A stretch of DNA of 64,000 nt from Ruegeria sp. Ofav3-42 (lineage in GTDB: Bacteria > Pseudomonadota > Alphaproteobacteria > Rhodobacterales > Rhodobacteraceae). The translations under genes and the position numbers were made by a program. Positions within the stretch are counted from its first letter, which is position 1; each line of letters opens with the position of its first letter. The stretch spans positions 24,588 to 88,587 of the forward strand of contig NZ_JAKRGB010000018.1 of the NCBI RefSeq assembly GCF_022347725.1, in the 5' to 3' direction. Shown piece after piece: positions 8,770 to 17,278 of the stretch. The notes beneath the pieces were generated by a model. It saw only the letters and a list, made by a program, of their open reading frames with translations. It ran no database searches and was not told where the DNA came from.

Positions 8770-10902
8770 TCAGCCGGCCGCAACTGCGGTTTTGGTCCTG
8801 TCCCTATAGCGTTCGACCGCGGCAACGTCGCTTTCAGCCTCAAGCATCAGCATCAGCGAATGCAGCTGTTCCAGGTCGCGCAGTTCGACACTGACCAGAA
8901 GGCGGTAAAAATCCGGTTTGCGGTCTACGAATTCCAGGTTCGAAATATTGGCCTTTTTCTCGCCGATCAATGTGCAAATGCGCCCCAGCACCCCAGCGTC
9001 ATTGCCAATGGTGACGTCCAGGGTAGCCCCATAAACGGCCGGGTGCGTGCCCGAGTGCCAATGCAGATCGACCCAGCGTTCGGGTTCGCTTTCGAACTCG
9101 GACAAGCGATCACAGTCGATCGCATGTACAACAACGCCTTTGCCGCGATAGGTGATGCCAACGATGCGTTCGCCCGGCAGAGGCTGACAACACGGGGCAC
9201 GGTCGAATTTCTGCCCAGGTTCAAGGCCGATCACCGCGCGGCGCGGGGAAATGGCATCGCCGTCATCTTGCGTCAGTTCAGGGTAGACCGCACTGACCAC
9301 GTCATGCGCCGTCAGTTCCGCACTGCCCAGTCGGGCCAGCAATTCGTGCCGGTCTTTCAAACGCAGGTGTTTGGCGGCCGTATCCAGCGCCTTTTCGGTG
9401 GCCTTGCGTCCGACATGCTCAAACCCAGAGCGCGCAAGTTCCTTGCCCAGCTTGATAAACCGCTCGCGATCGACCTCGCGCAAGGCGCGCCGGATGGCGG
9501 TCCGCGCCTTGCCGGTGACGGCGATCTCAAGCCACGTGACCTGCGGCGTCTGGCCATCGGCAGTGATGATGTCCACCGACTGACCATTCTTGATCCGGGT
9601 CCACAGCGGAACACGGATTCCGTCCACCTTGGCCCCGACGCAAGCGTGACCAATGCGCGTGTGGATCGCATAGGCGAAGTCAATCGGCGTCGCCCCGCGC
9701 GGCAGTTTCACCACATCACCCTTGGGCGTGAAGCAGAACACCTGGTCCGAATACATCTCCAGCTTAACGGCTTCGAGGAAATCTTCGTGATCGTCCTCGC
9801 TGTCGAACTGTTCCGTCAGGTTCGCAATCCACTTGGCCGGGTCAACCGCAAAGGGGTTTTCCGAGCGGACACCGTCGCGATAGGACCAGTGCGCCGCGAC
9901 ACCGGTTTCGGCCACGTCGTGCATCTGGCGGGTGCGGATTTGCACCTCGACCCTCTTACCGTCGCGCCCCGAGACCGTCGTATGGATCGAGCGATACCCG
10001 TTCGATTTCGGCTGGCTGATGTAATCCTTGAACCGACCCGGCACCGCGCGCCAGCGCTGATGGATTGCCCCGAGCGTACGGTAACAATCTTCTTCAGATT
10101 GCGTGATGATGCGAAAGCCGTAGATGTCGGACAGGCGTGAAAAGCCCTGATCCTTTTCCTGCATCTTGCGCCAGATCGAATAAGGTTTCTTGGCGCGGCC
10201 GAATACTTCGGCTTCGATACCCGCCTTTTCCAATTCATGGCGCATATCACCGGTAATCCTGTGGATCACATCTCCGGTTTCGCGCTGAAGGGTGATGAAG
10301 CGGCGTATGATCGACTGGCGCCCTTCGGGGTTCAGAACGCGGAAGGCGAGGTCTTCAAGCTCTTCCCGCATCCACTGCATACCCATGCGGCCTGCAAGCG
10401 GCGCGTAGATATCCATCGTCTCGCGCGCTTTGACGACCTGCTTTTCCGGCCGCATAGCTTTGATCGTGCGCATGTTGTGCAAGCGGTCGGCAAGCTTGAC
10501 CAGAATGACGCGCAGGTCCTTGGACATGGCCATGAACAGCTTGCGGAAATTCTCGGCCTGTTTGGTTTCACGGCTGGACAGCTGCAGGTTGGTCAGCTTG
10601 GTGACACCGTCGACCAGCTTGGCGACCTCTTCCCCGAACAACTCGGACACCTTGCCGTAGTTGGCTTTGGTGTCTTCGATCGTGTCGTGCAGCAGGGCCG
10701 TGATAATCGTCGCGTCATCCAAACGCTGTTCCGTCAGGATGGCGGCAACGGCAACGGGATGAGTGAAATAGGGCTCGCCGGAATGGCGGAACTGACCGTC
10801 GTGCATCTGCTTGCCGAACTCATAGGCCCGGGCGATGCGGTCAGCATTTGTCTTTGGGTTGTAGTTGCGGACCAGCGCAATCAGGTCGTCTGCAGAAATC
10901 AT
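8770..10902 (-). CDS. rsh: Bifunctional (p)ppGpp synthetase/hydrolase (RSH)
   Basis: Makes and degrades the stringent-response alarmone (p)ppGpp. The 710 residues carry all four regions: an HD hydrolase domain with intact HDTIED (near residue 72), a synthetase domain with SDIYGFRII and QPKSNGYRSIHTTV, a TGS domain (CFTPKGDVVKLPRGATPIDF) and a C-terminal ACT domain (GVLGRICTLIGEKKANISNL). Because the hydrolase motif is intact, this is the single bifunctional type usual in Alphaproteobacteria. It lies 26 bases after rpoZ, a widespread pairing that links the omega subunit to ppGpp control. Confidence 0.97.
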   Translation of the reverse strand: MISADDLIALVRNYNPKTNADRIARAYEFGKQMHDGQFRHSGEPYFTHPVAVAAILTEQRLDDATIITALLHDTIEDTKANYGKVSELFGEEVAKLVDGVTKLTNLQLSSRETKQAENFRKLFMAMSKDLRVILVKLADRLHNMRTIKAMRPEKQVVKARETMDIYAPLAGRMGMQWMREELEDLAFRVLNPEGRQSIIRRFITLQRETGDVIHRITGDMRHELEKAGIEAEVFGRAKKPYSIWRKMQEKDQGFSRLSDIYGFRIITQSEEDCYRTLGAIHQRWRAVPGRFKDYISQPKSNGYRSIHTTVSGRDGKRVEVQIRTRQMHDVAETGVAAHWSYRDGVRSENPFAVDPAKWIANLTEQFDSEDDHEDFLEAVKLEMYSDQVFCFTPKGDVVKLPRGATPIDFAYAIHTRIGHACVGAKVDGIRVPLWTRIKNGQSVDIITADGQTPQVTWLEIAVTGKARTAIRRALREVDRERFIKLGKELARSGFEHVGRKATEKALDTAAKHLRLKDRHELLARLGSAELTAHDVVSAVYPELTQDDGDAISPRRAVIGLEPGQKFDRAPCCQPLPGERIVGITYRGKGVVVHAIDCDRLSEFESEPERWVDLHWHSGTHPAVYGATLDVTIGNDAGVLGRICTLIGEKKANISNLEFVDRKPDFYRLLVSVELRDLEQLHSLMLMLEAESDVAAVERYRDRTKTAVAAG

Positions 10903-10928
10903 CCGGTCCGCACCTTCATCTTTGGGGA

Positions 10929-11282
10929 TTACCCCTGGCCTTGAGCCTCCATCAGAGCGCGCAGCAGCTTCTCTTCCGACATATCGTCATCCGCAGGCTT
11001 GTCGGATTCCGCCCCCATCAGCAGAGCCATCTGATCTTCTTCCGGCTCATCCACCTCGATCTGAGTCTGGTTGGCCTCGATCAGGCGCTCGCGCAGCTCA
11101 TCAGCGCTTTGGGTTTCATCAGCGATTTCGCGCAGCGAAACGACAGGGTTTTTGTCGTTGTCACGGTCCACAGTGATCGCCGCACCGGCGGAAATCTCGC
11201 GCGCACGATGGGCGGCAAGCATCACCAGTTCAAACCGGTTAGGAACCTTGTCTACGCAATCTTCAACCGTCACGCGGGCCAT
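10929..11282 (-). CDS. rpoZ: RNA polymerase omega subunit
   Basis: Small subunit that helps assemble RNA polymerase and forms part of a ppGpp site in proteobacteria. The 117-residue protein starts MARVTVEDCVDKVPNRFELVMLA and continues AHRARE, the conserved omega core. The region after residue 60 is acidic and typical of the longer alphaproteobacterial form. It is the first gene of the rpoZ-rsh unit; folK lies 95 bases upstream on the same strand. Confidence 0.96.
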   Translation of the reverse strand: MARVTVEDCVDKVPNRFELVMLAAHRAREISAGAAITVDRDNDKNPVVSLREIADETQSADELRERLIEANQTQIEVDEPEEDQMALLMGAESDKPADDDMSEEKLLRALMEAQGQG

Positions 11283-11376
11283 TGGGCGCTCTCCGTTACT
11301 GAATCCAAGTCAGGAAGGGGTTTATCTAAGGGCGAATCCCTGCCTTGACAAGCAAGAAATGCTGCAAATGCACCAA

Positions 11377-11946
11377 TCACGCGGCCTTGACCGCCGCAAT
11401 ATCCCCCGCAGGAAGGTCGGCAAGCATTTCAGTCACCGTCCGGCCTAGCACCGGATGGCGCCAGTCGGGGGCAACATCGGCCATAGGAACCAGTACAAAC
11501 GCCCGGTCCTGCAGACGCGGGTGCGGCAGGATCAACTGATCGGGTGCTTTTTGCGTCTGCTCCTCTGCCGGCAGGGTCAGCCAACGGTCAAACTCGGGGC
11601 GATCCGGCAGAATCAGGTCGTCATAGCACACCAGATCCAGATCCAATGTGCGCATACCCCAGCGCTGCACTCTTTCGCGGCCGAACTCATGCTCAATCTG
11701 GTGAAGTAGATTCAGCAATTCGGGCGGTGTCCTGTCCGTTTCGATCAAAGCGGCGGCGTTCACATAGTCCGGCCCTGCCCCCACAGGAAAACAAGGGGTC
11801 TCGAAGAAGCGGCTGGTGGCGCGAATCACCACCCCTTGACGCAAAATCGCGTCAATAGCCCTTTGAAGTGTCACCTTGGGCCCATATTCTCTCAATTTGA
11901 GATTTGCGCCCAGCGCGATAACGGCTTCTGACATGATTTTGTGCAT
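11377..11946 (-). CDS. folK: 2-amino-4-hydroxy-6-hydroxymethyldihydropteridine pyrophosphokinase
   Basis: Folate synthesis enzyme that transfers pyrophosphate from ATP to 6-hydroxymethyl-dihydropterin. Signature elements over 189 residues are VIALGANL near the start, FETPCFPVGAGPDYVNAA, the RWGMRTLDLDLVCYDD metal and ATP-binding stretch, and LPHPRLQDRAFVLVPMADVAP. I keep ATG 11946 because GGGAG lies just upstream; ATG at 11934 is an alternative. The gene is transcribed divergently from the NYN-domain gene. Confidence 0.95.
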   Translation of the reverse strand: MHKIMSEAVIALGANLKLREYGPKVTLQRAIDAILRQGVVIRATSRFFETPCFPVGAGPDYVNAAALIETDRTPPELLNLLHQIEHEFGRERVQRWGMRTLDLDLVCYDDLILPDRPEFDRWLTLPAEEQTQKAPDQLILPHPRLQDRAFVLVPMADVAPDWRHPVLGRTVTEMLADLPAGDIAAVKAA

Positions 11947-12087
11947 TCTACTCCCTATATTCGGCGAATTGCATGCTTGCGATACGTCCGAAATGGCCTA
12001 ATTATAGTAGTACCAGCGCGCCGCTTATTTCCAATACCCACTCACGTAACACCAAGGCGCTCTGTATTATACCGGAAGGACCTATTT

Positions 12088-12660
12088 ATGTTCTATAAAG
12101 ACGAACGGCTAGCGCTGTTCATCGACGGCTCGAATCTTTATGCAGCCGCAAAGGCACTGGGGTTTGACATCGACTACAAATTGCTGCGCCAGGAATTCAT
12201 GCGACGTGGCAAAATGCTCAGAGCTTTTTACTACACAGCGCTATTGGAAAACGACGAGTATTCCCCGATCCGGCCCCTGGTTGACTGGCTGCACTACAAC
12301 GGCTTCACCATGGTGACGAAACCGGCGAAGGAATACACCGACAGCATGGGGCGTCGGAAAGTCAAAGGAAACATGGACATCGAACTGACCGTCGACGCCA
12401 TGGAGTTGGCGCCGCGCGTGGATCACATCGTGCTGTTCTCGGGCGATGGGGATTTCCGCCCGCTGATTGCCAGCCTGCAGCGTCAGGGCGTGCGTGTATC
12501 GGTAGTCTCGACCATTCGCAGCCAGCCGCCGATGATCTCGGACGAGCTGCGCCGTCAGGCAGACAACTTCATCGAGCTTGAGGACCTGCGCGACGTGATC
12601 GGACGTCCTCCGCGCGAGGTACCGATGGAACCCCGCAGCGTCGCTGCAGGTGGGCAGTAA
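12088..12660 (+). CDS. NYN domain protein (LabA/DUF88 family)
   Basis: A 190-residue protein with a PIN-like NYN domain, predicted to be a metal-dependent RNase. Acidic residues typical of the fold are visible in LALFIDGSNLYAAA (residue 8 onward), KGNMDIELTVDAM and VLFSGDGDFRPLIASLQRQG. I chose ATG 12088 because GGAAGGA at 12074-12080 precedes it and the protein then matches the family length; an open frame reaches back to 11941 but lacks a ribosome site there. A strong terminator follows. The biological target is unknown. Confidence 0.9.
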   Translation: MFYKDERLALFIDGSNLYAAAKALGFDIDYKLLRQEFMRRGKMLRAFYYTALLENDEYSPIRPLVDWLHYNGFTMVTKPAKEYTDSMGRRKVKGNMDIELTVDAMELAPRVDHIVLFSGDGDFRPLIASLQRQGVRVSVVSTIRSQPPMISDELRRQADNFIELEDLRDVIGRPPREVPMEPRSVAAGGQ

Positions 12661-12694
12661 TACCCGGCCACTCACTTACCCGGGGGAAGAAATT

Positions 12695-12732
12695 GGCGCG
12701 GTCAGGCTTTATCTGCCTGACCGCGCCTCTTT
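12695..12732 (+). terminator. Intrinsic terminator after the NYN gene
   Basis: A perfect 13-base-pair stem: GGCGCGGTCAGGC (12695-12707) and GCCTGACCGCGCC (12715-12727), with a 7-base loop, followed by TCTTT. It lies 35 bases after the NYN stop codon and separates that gene from ispH. Confidence 0.9.
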
Positions 12733-12852
12733 AACTAAGGTCAGGTGCTGAAACACCTACTGGCTAGCACTGATTCATGTCAGATCAATGACGTCGTCCT
12801 GTCTGGACCATGACCGGGAAAAGACTTACCTGTGGCCTATGGAGACCACGAC

Positions 12853-13803
12853 ATGACAAAGCCGCCCCTTACCCTATACCTCGCCGCCCCGCGCGGGTTC
12901 TGCGCCGGCGTGGACCGGGCGATCAAGATCGTCGAAATGGCGCTGCAGAAATGGGGCGCACCTGTCTATGTGCGCCATGAGATCGTGCACAACAAATTCG
13001 TTGTCGATGGCCTGCGTGCCAAGGGGGCCGTATTTGTCGAGGAACTGGACGAATGCCCCGATGACCGCCCGGTGATCTTCTCGGCGCATGGTGTGCCGAA
13101 ATCCGTTCCGGCCGCGGCGGCCCAGCGCGAAATGATCTATGTCGATGCCACGTGCCCGCTGGTGTCGAAAGTGCATGTCGAGGCGCAACGACACGCGGAT
13201 GCCGGTCTGCAGATGATCATGATCGGTCACAAGGGCCATCCGGAGACCGTTGGTACGATGGGCCAATTGCCCGATGGTGAAGTCCTGCTGGTCGAAACCG
13301 TGGATGACGTTGCCTCGGTTCAGGTTCGCAACCCGGACAAATTGGCCTTTGTCACCCAGACCACCCTGTCGGTGGATGACACCAAAGACATCATTGCGGC
13401 CCTCGAGACACGGTTCCCTGCGATCGTCGGCCCACATAAAGAAGACATCTGTTACGCCACCACCAACCGGCAAGAGGCCGTCAAGGCCGTGGCACCGAAA
13501 TCGGACGCTTTGCTGGTCGTCGGTGCACCGAACTCATCGAACTCACGTCGTCTGGTCGAAGTCGCCTCGCGTGCCGGGTGCAACTATGCCCAGCTTGTGC
13601 AGCGCGCCGGTGACATCGACTGGCGAGCGCTGGATGGGATTTCCAGCGTTGCGATCACCGCTGGTGCATCGGCCCCCGAAGTTCTGGTCAACGAGGTGAT
13701 CGACGGCTTTCGCGCGCATTACGACGTGACCGTCGAGATGGTCGAAACCGCCGTCGAAAACGTAGAGTTCAAAGTCCCGCGCGTCCTAAGGCAACCCGCA
13801 TGA
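12853..13803 (+). CDS. ispH: 4-hydroxy-3-methylbut-2-enyl diphosphate reductase
   Basis: Final step of the MEP isoprenoid pathway, producing IPP and DMAPP with an iron-sulfur cluster. The three cluster Cys are visible in GFCAGV (C17), DATCPLV (C102) and DICYATTNRQ (C201), together with HEIVHNKFVV and SAHGVP. I chose ATG 12853, giving 316 residues, because GGAG at 12841-12844 fits it; a GTG 21 bases upstream lacks a site. It starts a plus-strand run whose next gene overlaps its stop by 4 bases. Confidence 0.97.
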   Translation: MTKPPLTLYLAAPRGFCAGVDRAIKIVEMALQKWGAPVYVRHEIVHNKFVVDGLRAKGAVFVEELDECPDDRPVIFSAHGVPKSVPAAAAQREMIYVDATCPLVSKVHVEAQRHADAGLQMIMIGHKGHPETVGTMGQLPDGEVLLVETVDDVASVQVRNPDKLAFVTQTTLSVDDTKDIIAALETRFPAIVGPHKEDICYATTNRQEAVKAVAPKSDALLVVGAPNSSNSRRLVEVASRAGCNYAQLVQRAGDIDWRALDGISSVAITAGASAPEVLVNEVIDGFRAHYDVTVEMVETAVENVEFKVPRVLRQPA

Positions 13804-14252
13804 GGGGCGTGCCCAGGGCTCCGCTGATCCTCGCACTGGCAGGCCTGATACCGTTCATCTGGGGCGCACTGACCTACTTGAATGGCGAACTGCAGGACTG
13901 GGGCAGACAGACGCTCGGATCACGCTTTGTCGGACCGTATATTCAACTGTTTTACGGCTCGGTGGTTCTCAGCTTCATGTCCGGGGTTCTCTGGGGGTTC
14001 GCCACCAAAACCTCGGGCAGCAAGGCGGCGACATGTTACGTGCTGTCGGTTTTACCGGTCCTGTGGGCATTCTTCATGACAGGGGGAGGCCCTGTTACAG
14101 CGGGCATCAACCTTATGTATGGATTTGCCGGATTGCTGGTGCTGGACGCGATGTTCTCATATTGGCGGCTGACGCCCACATGGTGGCTGCGCCTGCGCCT
14201 GTTATTGACCGTTATCGTCCTGCTTTGCCTCGCTGTAGGAGTTTATCTGTGA
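13800..14252 (+). CDS. DUF3429 family membrane protein
   Basis: A 150-residue protein with about five membrane segments, starting APLILALAGLIPFIWGAL and including FYGSVVLSFMSGVLWGFAT, the typical DUF3429 signature. The family function is unknown. It overlaps ispH by 4 bases (ATGA) and the following methyltransferase by 4 bases (GTGA), so it is translated within the same operon. Confidence 0.85.
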   Translation: MRGVPRAPLILALAGLIPFIWGALTYLNGELQDWGRQTLGSRFVGPYIQLFYGSVVLSFMSGVLWGFATKTSGSKAATCYVLSVLPVLWAFFMTGGGPVTAGINLMYGFAGLLVLDAMFSYWRLTPTWWLRLRLLLTVIVLLCLAVGVYL

Positions 14253-14836
14253 CCGACCGAAAGACAATCGACGCCTACACCAACCGCGTTGCCGAGTATC
14301 TGAGCGTCCCCCTGCCCCCTGAGCAGATCGAAGCACGCATGGCCTTTGCCGAGGCTGTTGTCCGAGAGGGTTATGTGCTGGATCTCGGTTCGGGGCCCGG
14401 CGCGGACAGTTCGTTTTTCATGCGGGAAGGGCTACGAGTGCGGGCGCTGGATGCGACCCCTGCCTTTGTGGAACACGCGCGCGAAAACGGTGTGGACGCG
14501 CATCTGGGCACCTTCGAAGACGTGACCGAAGTGGCCACGTATGACGGCATCTATGCCAGCTTTTCCTTGCTGCACGCACCACGTGAGGATTTCCCGCGCC
14601 ATCTGGCGGCCATACATCGTGCGGTAAAGCCAGAGGGCATCTTTTTCCTCGGTCTGAAACTGGGAACCGGAGAACACCGCGACGATCTTGGTCGCTATTA
14701 CACCTATTTCTCACAGACCGAGATCGAAGAGGCGCTGGCCGTGGCCGGATTCACCATCGACCAGATTACAACCGGCATGGGCAAAGGTCTGGCAGGATCT
14801 TATGACGGGTTTATTCTGGTGATCGCCCATGCCTGA
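14249..14836 (+). CDS. Class I SAM-dependent methyltransferase
   Basis: A 195-residue methyltransferase of unknown substrate. Motif I is VLDLGSGPGADSSFF, motif II is RALDATPAFVEHAR, followed by YDGIYASFSLLHAPRED and KPEGIFFLGLKLG. The GTG start at 14249 overlaps the DUF3429 stop and is preceded by TAGGAG at 14236-14241. It overlaps rnhA by 8 bases. Position alone does not tell its substrate. Confidence 0.88.
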   Translation: MTDRKTIDAYTNRVAEYLSVPLPPEQIEARMAFAEAVVREGYVLDLGSGPGADSSFFMREGLRVRALDATPAFVEHARENGVDAHLGTFEDVTEVATYDGIYASFSLLHAPREDFPRHLAAIHRAVKPEGIFFLGLKLGTGEHRDDLGRYYTYFSQTEIEEALAVAGFTIDQITTGMGKGLAGSYDGFILVIAHA

Positions 14837-15296
14837 TTTGTTTGCTTATACCGACGGCGCGTGTTCGGGCAATCCGGGCCCCGGCGGCTGGGGCGTGCTG
14901 CTGCGTGCAATGGACGGCGACACTGTCCTTAAAGAGCGCGAGCTGAACGGCGGTGAGGCCGAGACCACCAACAACCGAATGGAATTGCTGGCGGCGATCA
15001 GTGCGCTTGAGACGCTGGAACGCGCTTCGACGATCACTGTGGTTACTGATAGCGCCTATGTGAAGAACGGCGTGACCGGTTGGATTTTTGGTTGGAAGCG
15101 AAACGGCTGGAAGACCTCAAACAAAAAGCCCGTCAAAAATGTCGATCTATGGCAACGACTGGATGAAGCACAGACCCGTCATGACGTGACATGGGAGTGG
15201 GTCAAAGGCCACGCAGGCCACCCTGAAAACGAAAAGGCTGACGAACTGGCCCGTGCAGGTATGGCCCCTTTCAAACCCAAAAAGGCGCAGGCGTGA
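14829..15296 (+). CDS. rnhA: Ribonuclease HI
   Basis: Degrades RNA in RNA-DNA hybrids, including primers and R-loops. The 155 residues contain the catalytic carboxylates in YTDGACSGNPGPGGWG, the Glu of NNRMELLAAI, the Asp of VVTDSAYVKNG and the late KGHAGHPENEKADELA. Length matches the bacterial HI type. It overlaps both neighbours and belongs to the ispH run. Confidence 0.97.
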   Translation: MPDLFAYTDGACSGNPGPGGWGVLLRAMDGDTVLKERELNGGEAETTNNRMELLAAISALETLERASTITVVTDSAYVKNGVTGWIFGWKRNGWKTSNKKPVKNVDLWQRLDEAQTRHDVTWEWVKGHAGHPENEKADELARAGMAPFKPKKAQA

Positions 15297-15916
15297 GCGG
15301 TCTTGCACTGCTCGATTACGCCTCGGTTCTGGTATTTGCCCTTACAGGTGCCCTTGTTGCCAGCCGGGCGCAACTGGACCTTGTGGGATTCGCCTTTATT
15401 GCCTGCCTGACAGCGGTGGGTGGCGGCACCATCCGCGATCTGTTGTTGAACCGGCACCCGGTGTTCTGGGTCGGGCAACCCGACTATATCCTGATCGCCT
15501 CAGCGGCGGCGGTGCTGGTTTTTTTCACTGCTCACATGGTCGAAAGCCGGTATAGCTGGCTGGTCTGGCTGGACAGTTTCGCCCTTGCCATCGCCGCGGC
15601 CGCAGGAACCGGAGCGGCCTTGTCCATGAACCAATCCGGCGTGATCGTGGTGCTGATGGGTGTCACAACCGGCTGCCTGGGTGGGCTGATGCGCGATGTG
15701 GTCTGCAACGAGGTGCCGTTGGTTCTGAAACAGGGCGAGCTTTATGTTTCTTGCGCGTTCAGCGGCGCTCTGGCCGCTGTGGTGGCAGACCGCCTTGGGT
15801 TCGACGAGCTGGCCACGCTGGCAGCTTGCGCCCTGATTTGCTGGGCTTTACGGGCGGGGTCGCTGGTATTCGGATGGCAACTACCGGTCTACAAAAGCCG
15901 GCCACCGCGTCATTAG
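15293..15916 (+). CDS. TRIC cation channel family protein (UPF0126)
   Basis: A 207-residue membrane protein with two repeats of three helices plus a final helix, as in the TRIC/YadS family of trimeric cation channels. Each repeat carries the family Gly-rich motif: GGGTIRDLLLNRHP in the first and GCLGGLMRDVVCNEVPLVL in the second. Physiological ion and role in bacteria are unclear. It overlaps rnhA by 4 bases and converges on the ureohydrolase gene with a 4-base overlap of stops. Confidence 0.9.
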   Translation: MSGLALLDYASVLVFALTGALVASRAQLDLVGFAFIACLTAVGGGTIRDLLLNRHPVFWVGQPDYILIASAAAVLVFFTAHMVESRYSWLVWLDSFALAIAAAAGTGAALSMNQSGVIVVLMGVTTGCLGGLMRDVVCNEVPLVLKQGELYVSCAFSGALAAVVADRLGFDELATLAACALICWALRAGSLVFGWQLPVYKSRPPRH

Positions 15917-16734
15917 CGTGACAACAGTCGCGCACCGATCTCTTTGACGAACTTCGCTGCCACCATTGCGGTCATGCCATAAGGATCACGATGCGGGTTC
16001 AACTCGACAATATCCGCACCGACCAACTGGCCTTCGAATCGATGGATCAGGTTGATGACCTCACGGGTGCTCAGTCCTCCGGGCTCATGATGCGAAACGC
16101 CCGGAGCAAAGGCCGGGTCCAGCGCATCCAGATCCAATGACAGATATACCGGGCCGTCAAAGCTGATCTCAAGATCTGGCCGCCAGTTTCGCATATCGAT
16201 CACCTCGACCCCGAACTTGTCGGCCTGCTCCTGCTGATGCTTGTTCATGGTACGGATGCCCACCTGCACCAGTCGGTTGATCTTGCAGGTTTCCATCACC
16301 CGCGCAAACGGGCAGCCGTGGCCCAGAGGGCCGATCTGCTGACTGTCATAGAGATCCGGATGCGAGTCGATATGCAAGATGTTCAACCCCCCGTACCGTT
16401 CGGCATGGGCCTTGATCAGTGGAAAAGCCACCGAGTGATCACCTCCCAACGACAAAAGCCGTGCGCCGGTTTCGATACGGGCGGCTGCCCCGGCCTCAAT
16501 CCGGTCAATGGGTTCCTGCCCCGCCATCTCGAACACGTCGAGATCGCCGGTATCCCTGAAGCGATCCGTTGCGCCCAGATCTGTTCCATCCTCAGCGGTC
16601 AGGTTGGCGGCACCGGAATGCAACGCCTCGCGGATACGGCCCGGCGCAAAAGCAGGACCCTGCAGGAAGGACGAGTGCAGATCCAGCGGAACGCCCATCA
16701 GGGCAACGTCACCAGGGTTCAGATCATGGGGCAT
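15913..16734 (-). CDS. Agmatinase/arginase family ureohydrolase
   Basis: A 273-residue binuclear manganese hydrolase that would release urea from a guanidino substrate. Metal ligands are in LSLGGDHSVAFP, HIDSHPDLYD and SLDLDALDPAFAPG. The family includes agmatinase, arginase, guanidinobutyrase and formiminoglutamase, and the sequence alone does not decide between them. I chose ATG 16734 because AAAAGG lies 7 bases before it; a TTG 18 bases upstream is less likely. No polyamine or arginine genes are adjacent. Confidence 0.88.
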   Translation of the reverse strand: MPHDLNPGDVALMGVPLDLHSSFLQGPAFAPGRIREALHSGAANLTAEDGTDLGATDRFRDTGDLDVFEMAGQEPIDRIEAGAAARIETGARLLSLGGDHSVAFPLIKAHAERYGGLNILHIDSHPDLYDSQQIGPLGHGCPFARVMETCKINRLVQVGIRTMNKHQQEQADKFGVEVIDMRNWRPDLEISFDGPVYLSLDLDALDPAFAPGVSHHEPGGLSTREVINLIHRFEGQLVGADIVELNPHRDPYGMTAMVAAKFVKEIGARLLSR

Positions 16735-16797
16735 GAGATACCTTTTGGGCAATGTGTTCCGGCGATCTGGCCGTTATCCCGCCCAAAGGTCAAGAGG

Positions 16798-17034
16798 TTA
16801 GCGGCGCAGGTAAGTCTGCCAGATCCAGATCACCAGCAAGGCGCCCAGCACCGCACCGACAAAGCCCGACAGCCAGCCCGCTACGGTGATCAACGCACGC
16901 AACAGGAATCCCCCCACCAGCGCCCCGACGATGCCGATCAGCATTGTGGTGGGAATACTCGCCTCGATCCGCATAAGGCGCGTGGCTAGGAACCCTGCAG
17001 CGGCACCGATGACGATCAGGGCGATGACGGGCAT
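16798..17034 (-). CDS. GlsB/YeaQ/YmgE family small membrane protein
   Basis: A 78-residue protein with three hydrophobic segments and the Gly-rich pattern of the transglycosylase-associated (GlsB/YeaQ/YmgE) family: VIGAAAGFLATRLMR, then MLIGIVGALVGGFLL, then GAVLGALLVIWIW. Members are often stress-induced in other bacteria, but their function is not settled. The start lies one base after the stop of the next small membrane gene, so the two are cotranscribed. Confidence 0.85.
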   Translation of the reverse strand: MPVIALIVIGAAAGFLATRLMRIEASIPTTMLIGIVGALVGGFLLRALITVAGWLSGFVGAVLGALLVIWIWQTYLRR

Positions 17035-17035
17035 G

Positions 17036-17272
17036 TCACTTCCTCCAGTGGGTCGGCACGATGATCAACGCACCGATGGATGAGATTACGGCGTTCAGGC
17101 CCGGTGGGCCAAAGCTGATGCCGAACATGATACGCACGAAATAGAACAGAAATGCGCCACCAACACAGATGATGATGGATGGCAGGTATCCGTTGTGCGT
17201 AAAACCCGTCGCCTCGGACAGGTAGCCGACGATCCCGGCAATCACGACAGTGCCCATAAGAACCATGAACAT
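17036..17272 (-). CDS. Small membrane protein
   Basis: A 78-residue protein with three predicted membrane segments (about 1-18, 30-50 and 58-72). It has the same size and topology as its downstream neighbour, but the sequences are only loosely alike, and the Gly spacing in GPPGLNAVISSIGALIIV is weaker. It could be a diverged member of the same family. It lies 6 bases after fmt and is probably in the def-def-fmt transcript. Confidence 0.7.
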   Translation of the reverse strand: MFMVLMGTVVIAGIVGYLSEATGFTHNGYLPSIIICVGGAFLFYFVRIMFGISFGPPGLNAVISSIGALIIVPTHWRK

Positions 17273-17278
17273 TGGGCG

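Noticed and set aside
8743..10140. A 465-codon open frame antisense to rsh
   Set aside because: No recognisable domain, Arg/Gln-rich composition, and it lies wholly over a well-supported gene and its upstream edge.
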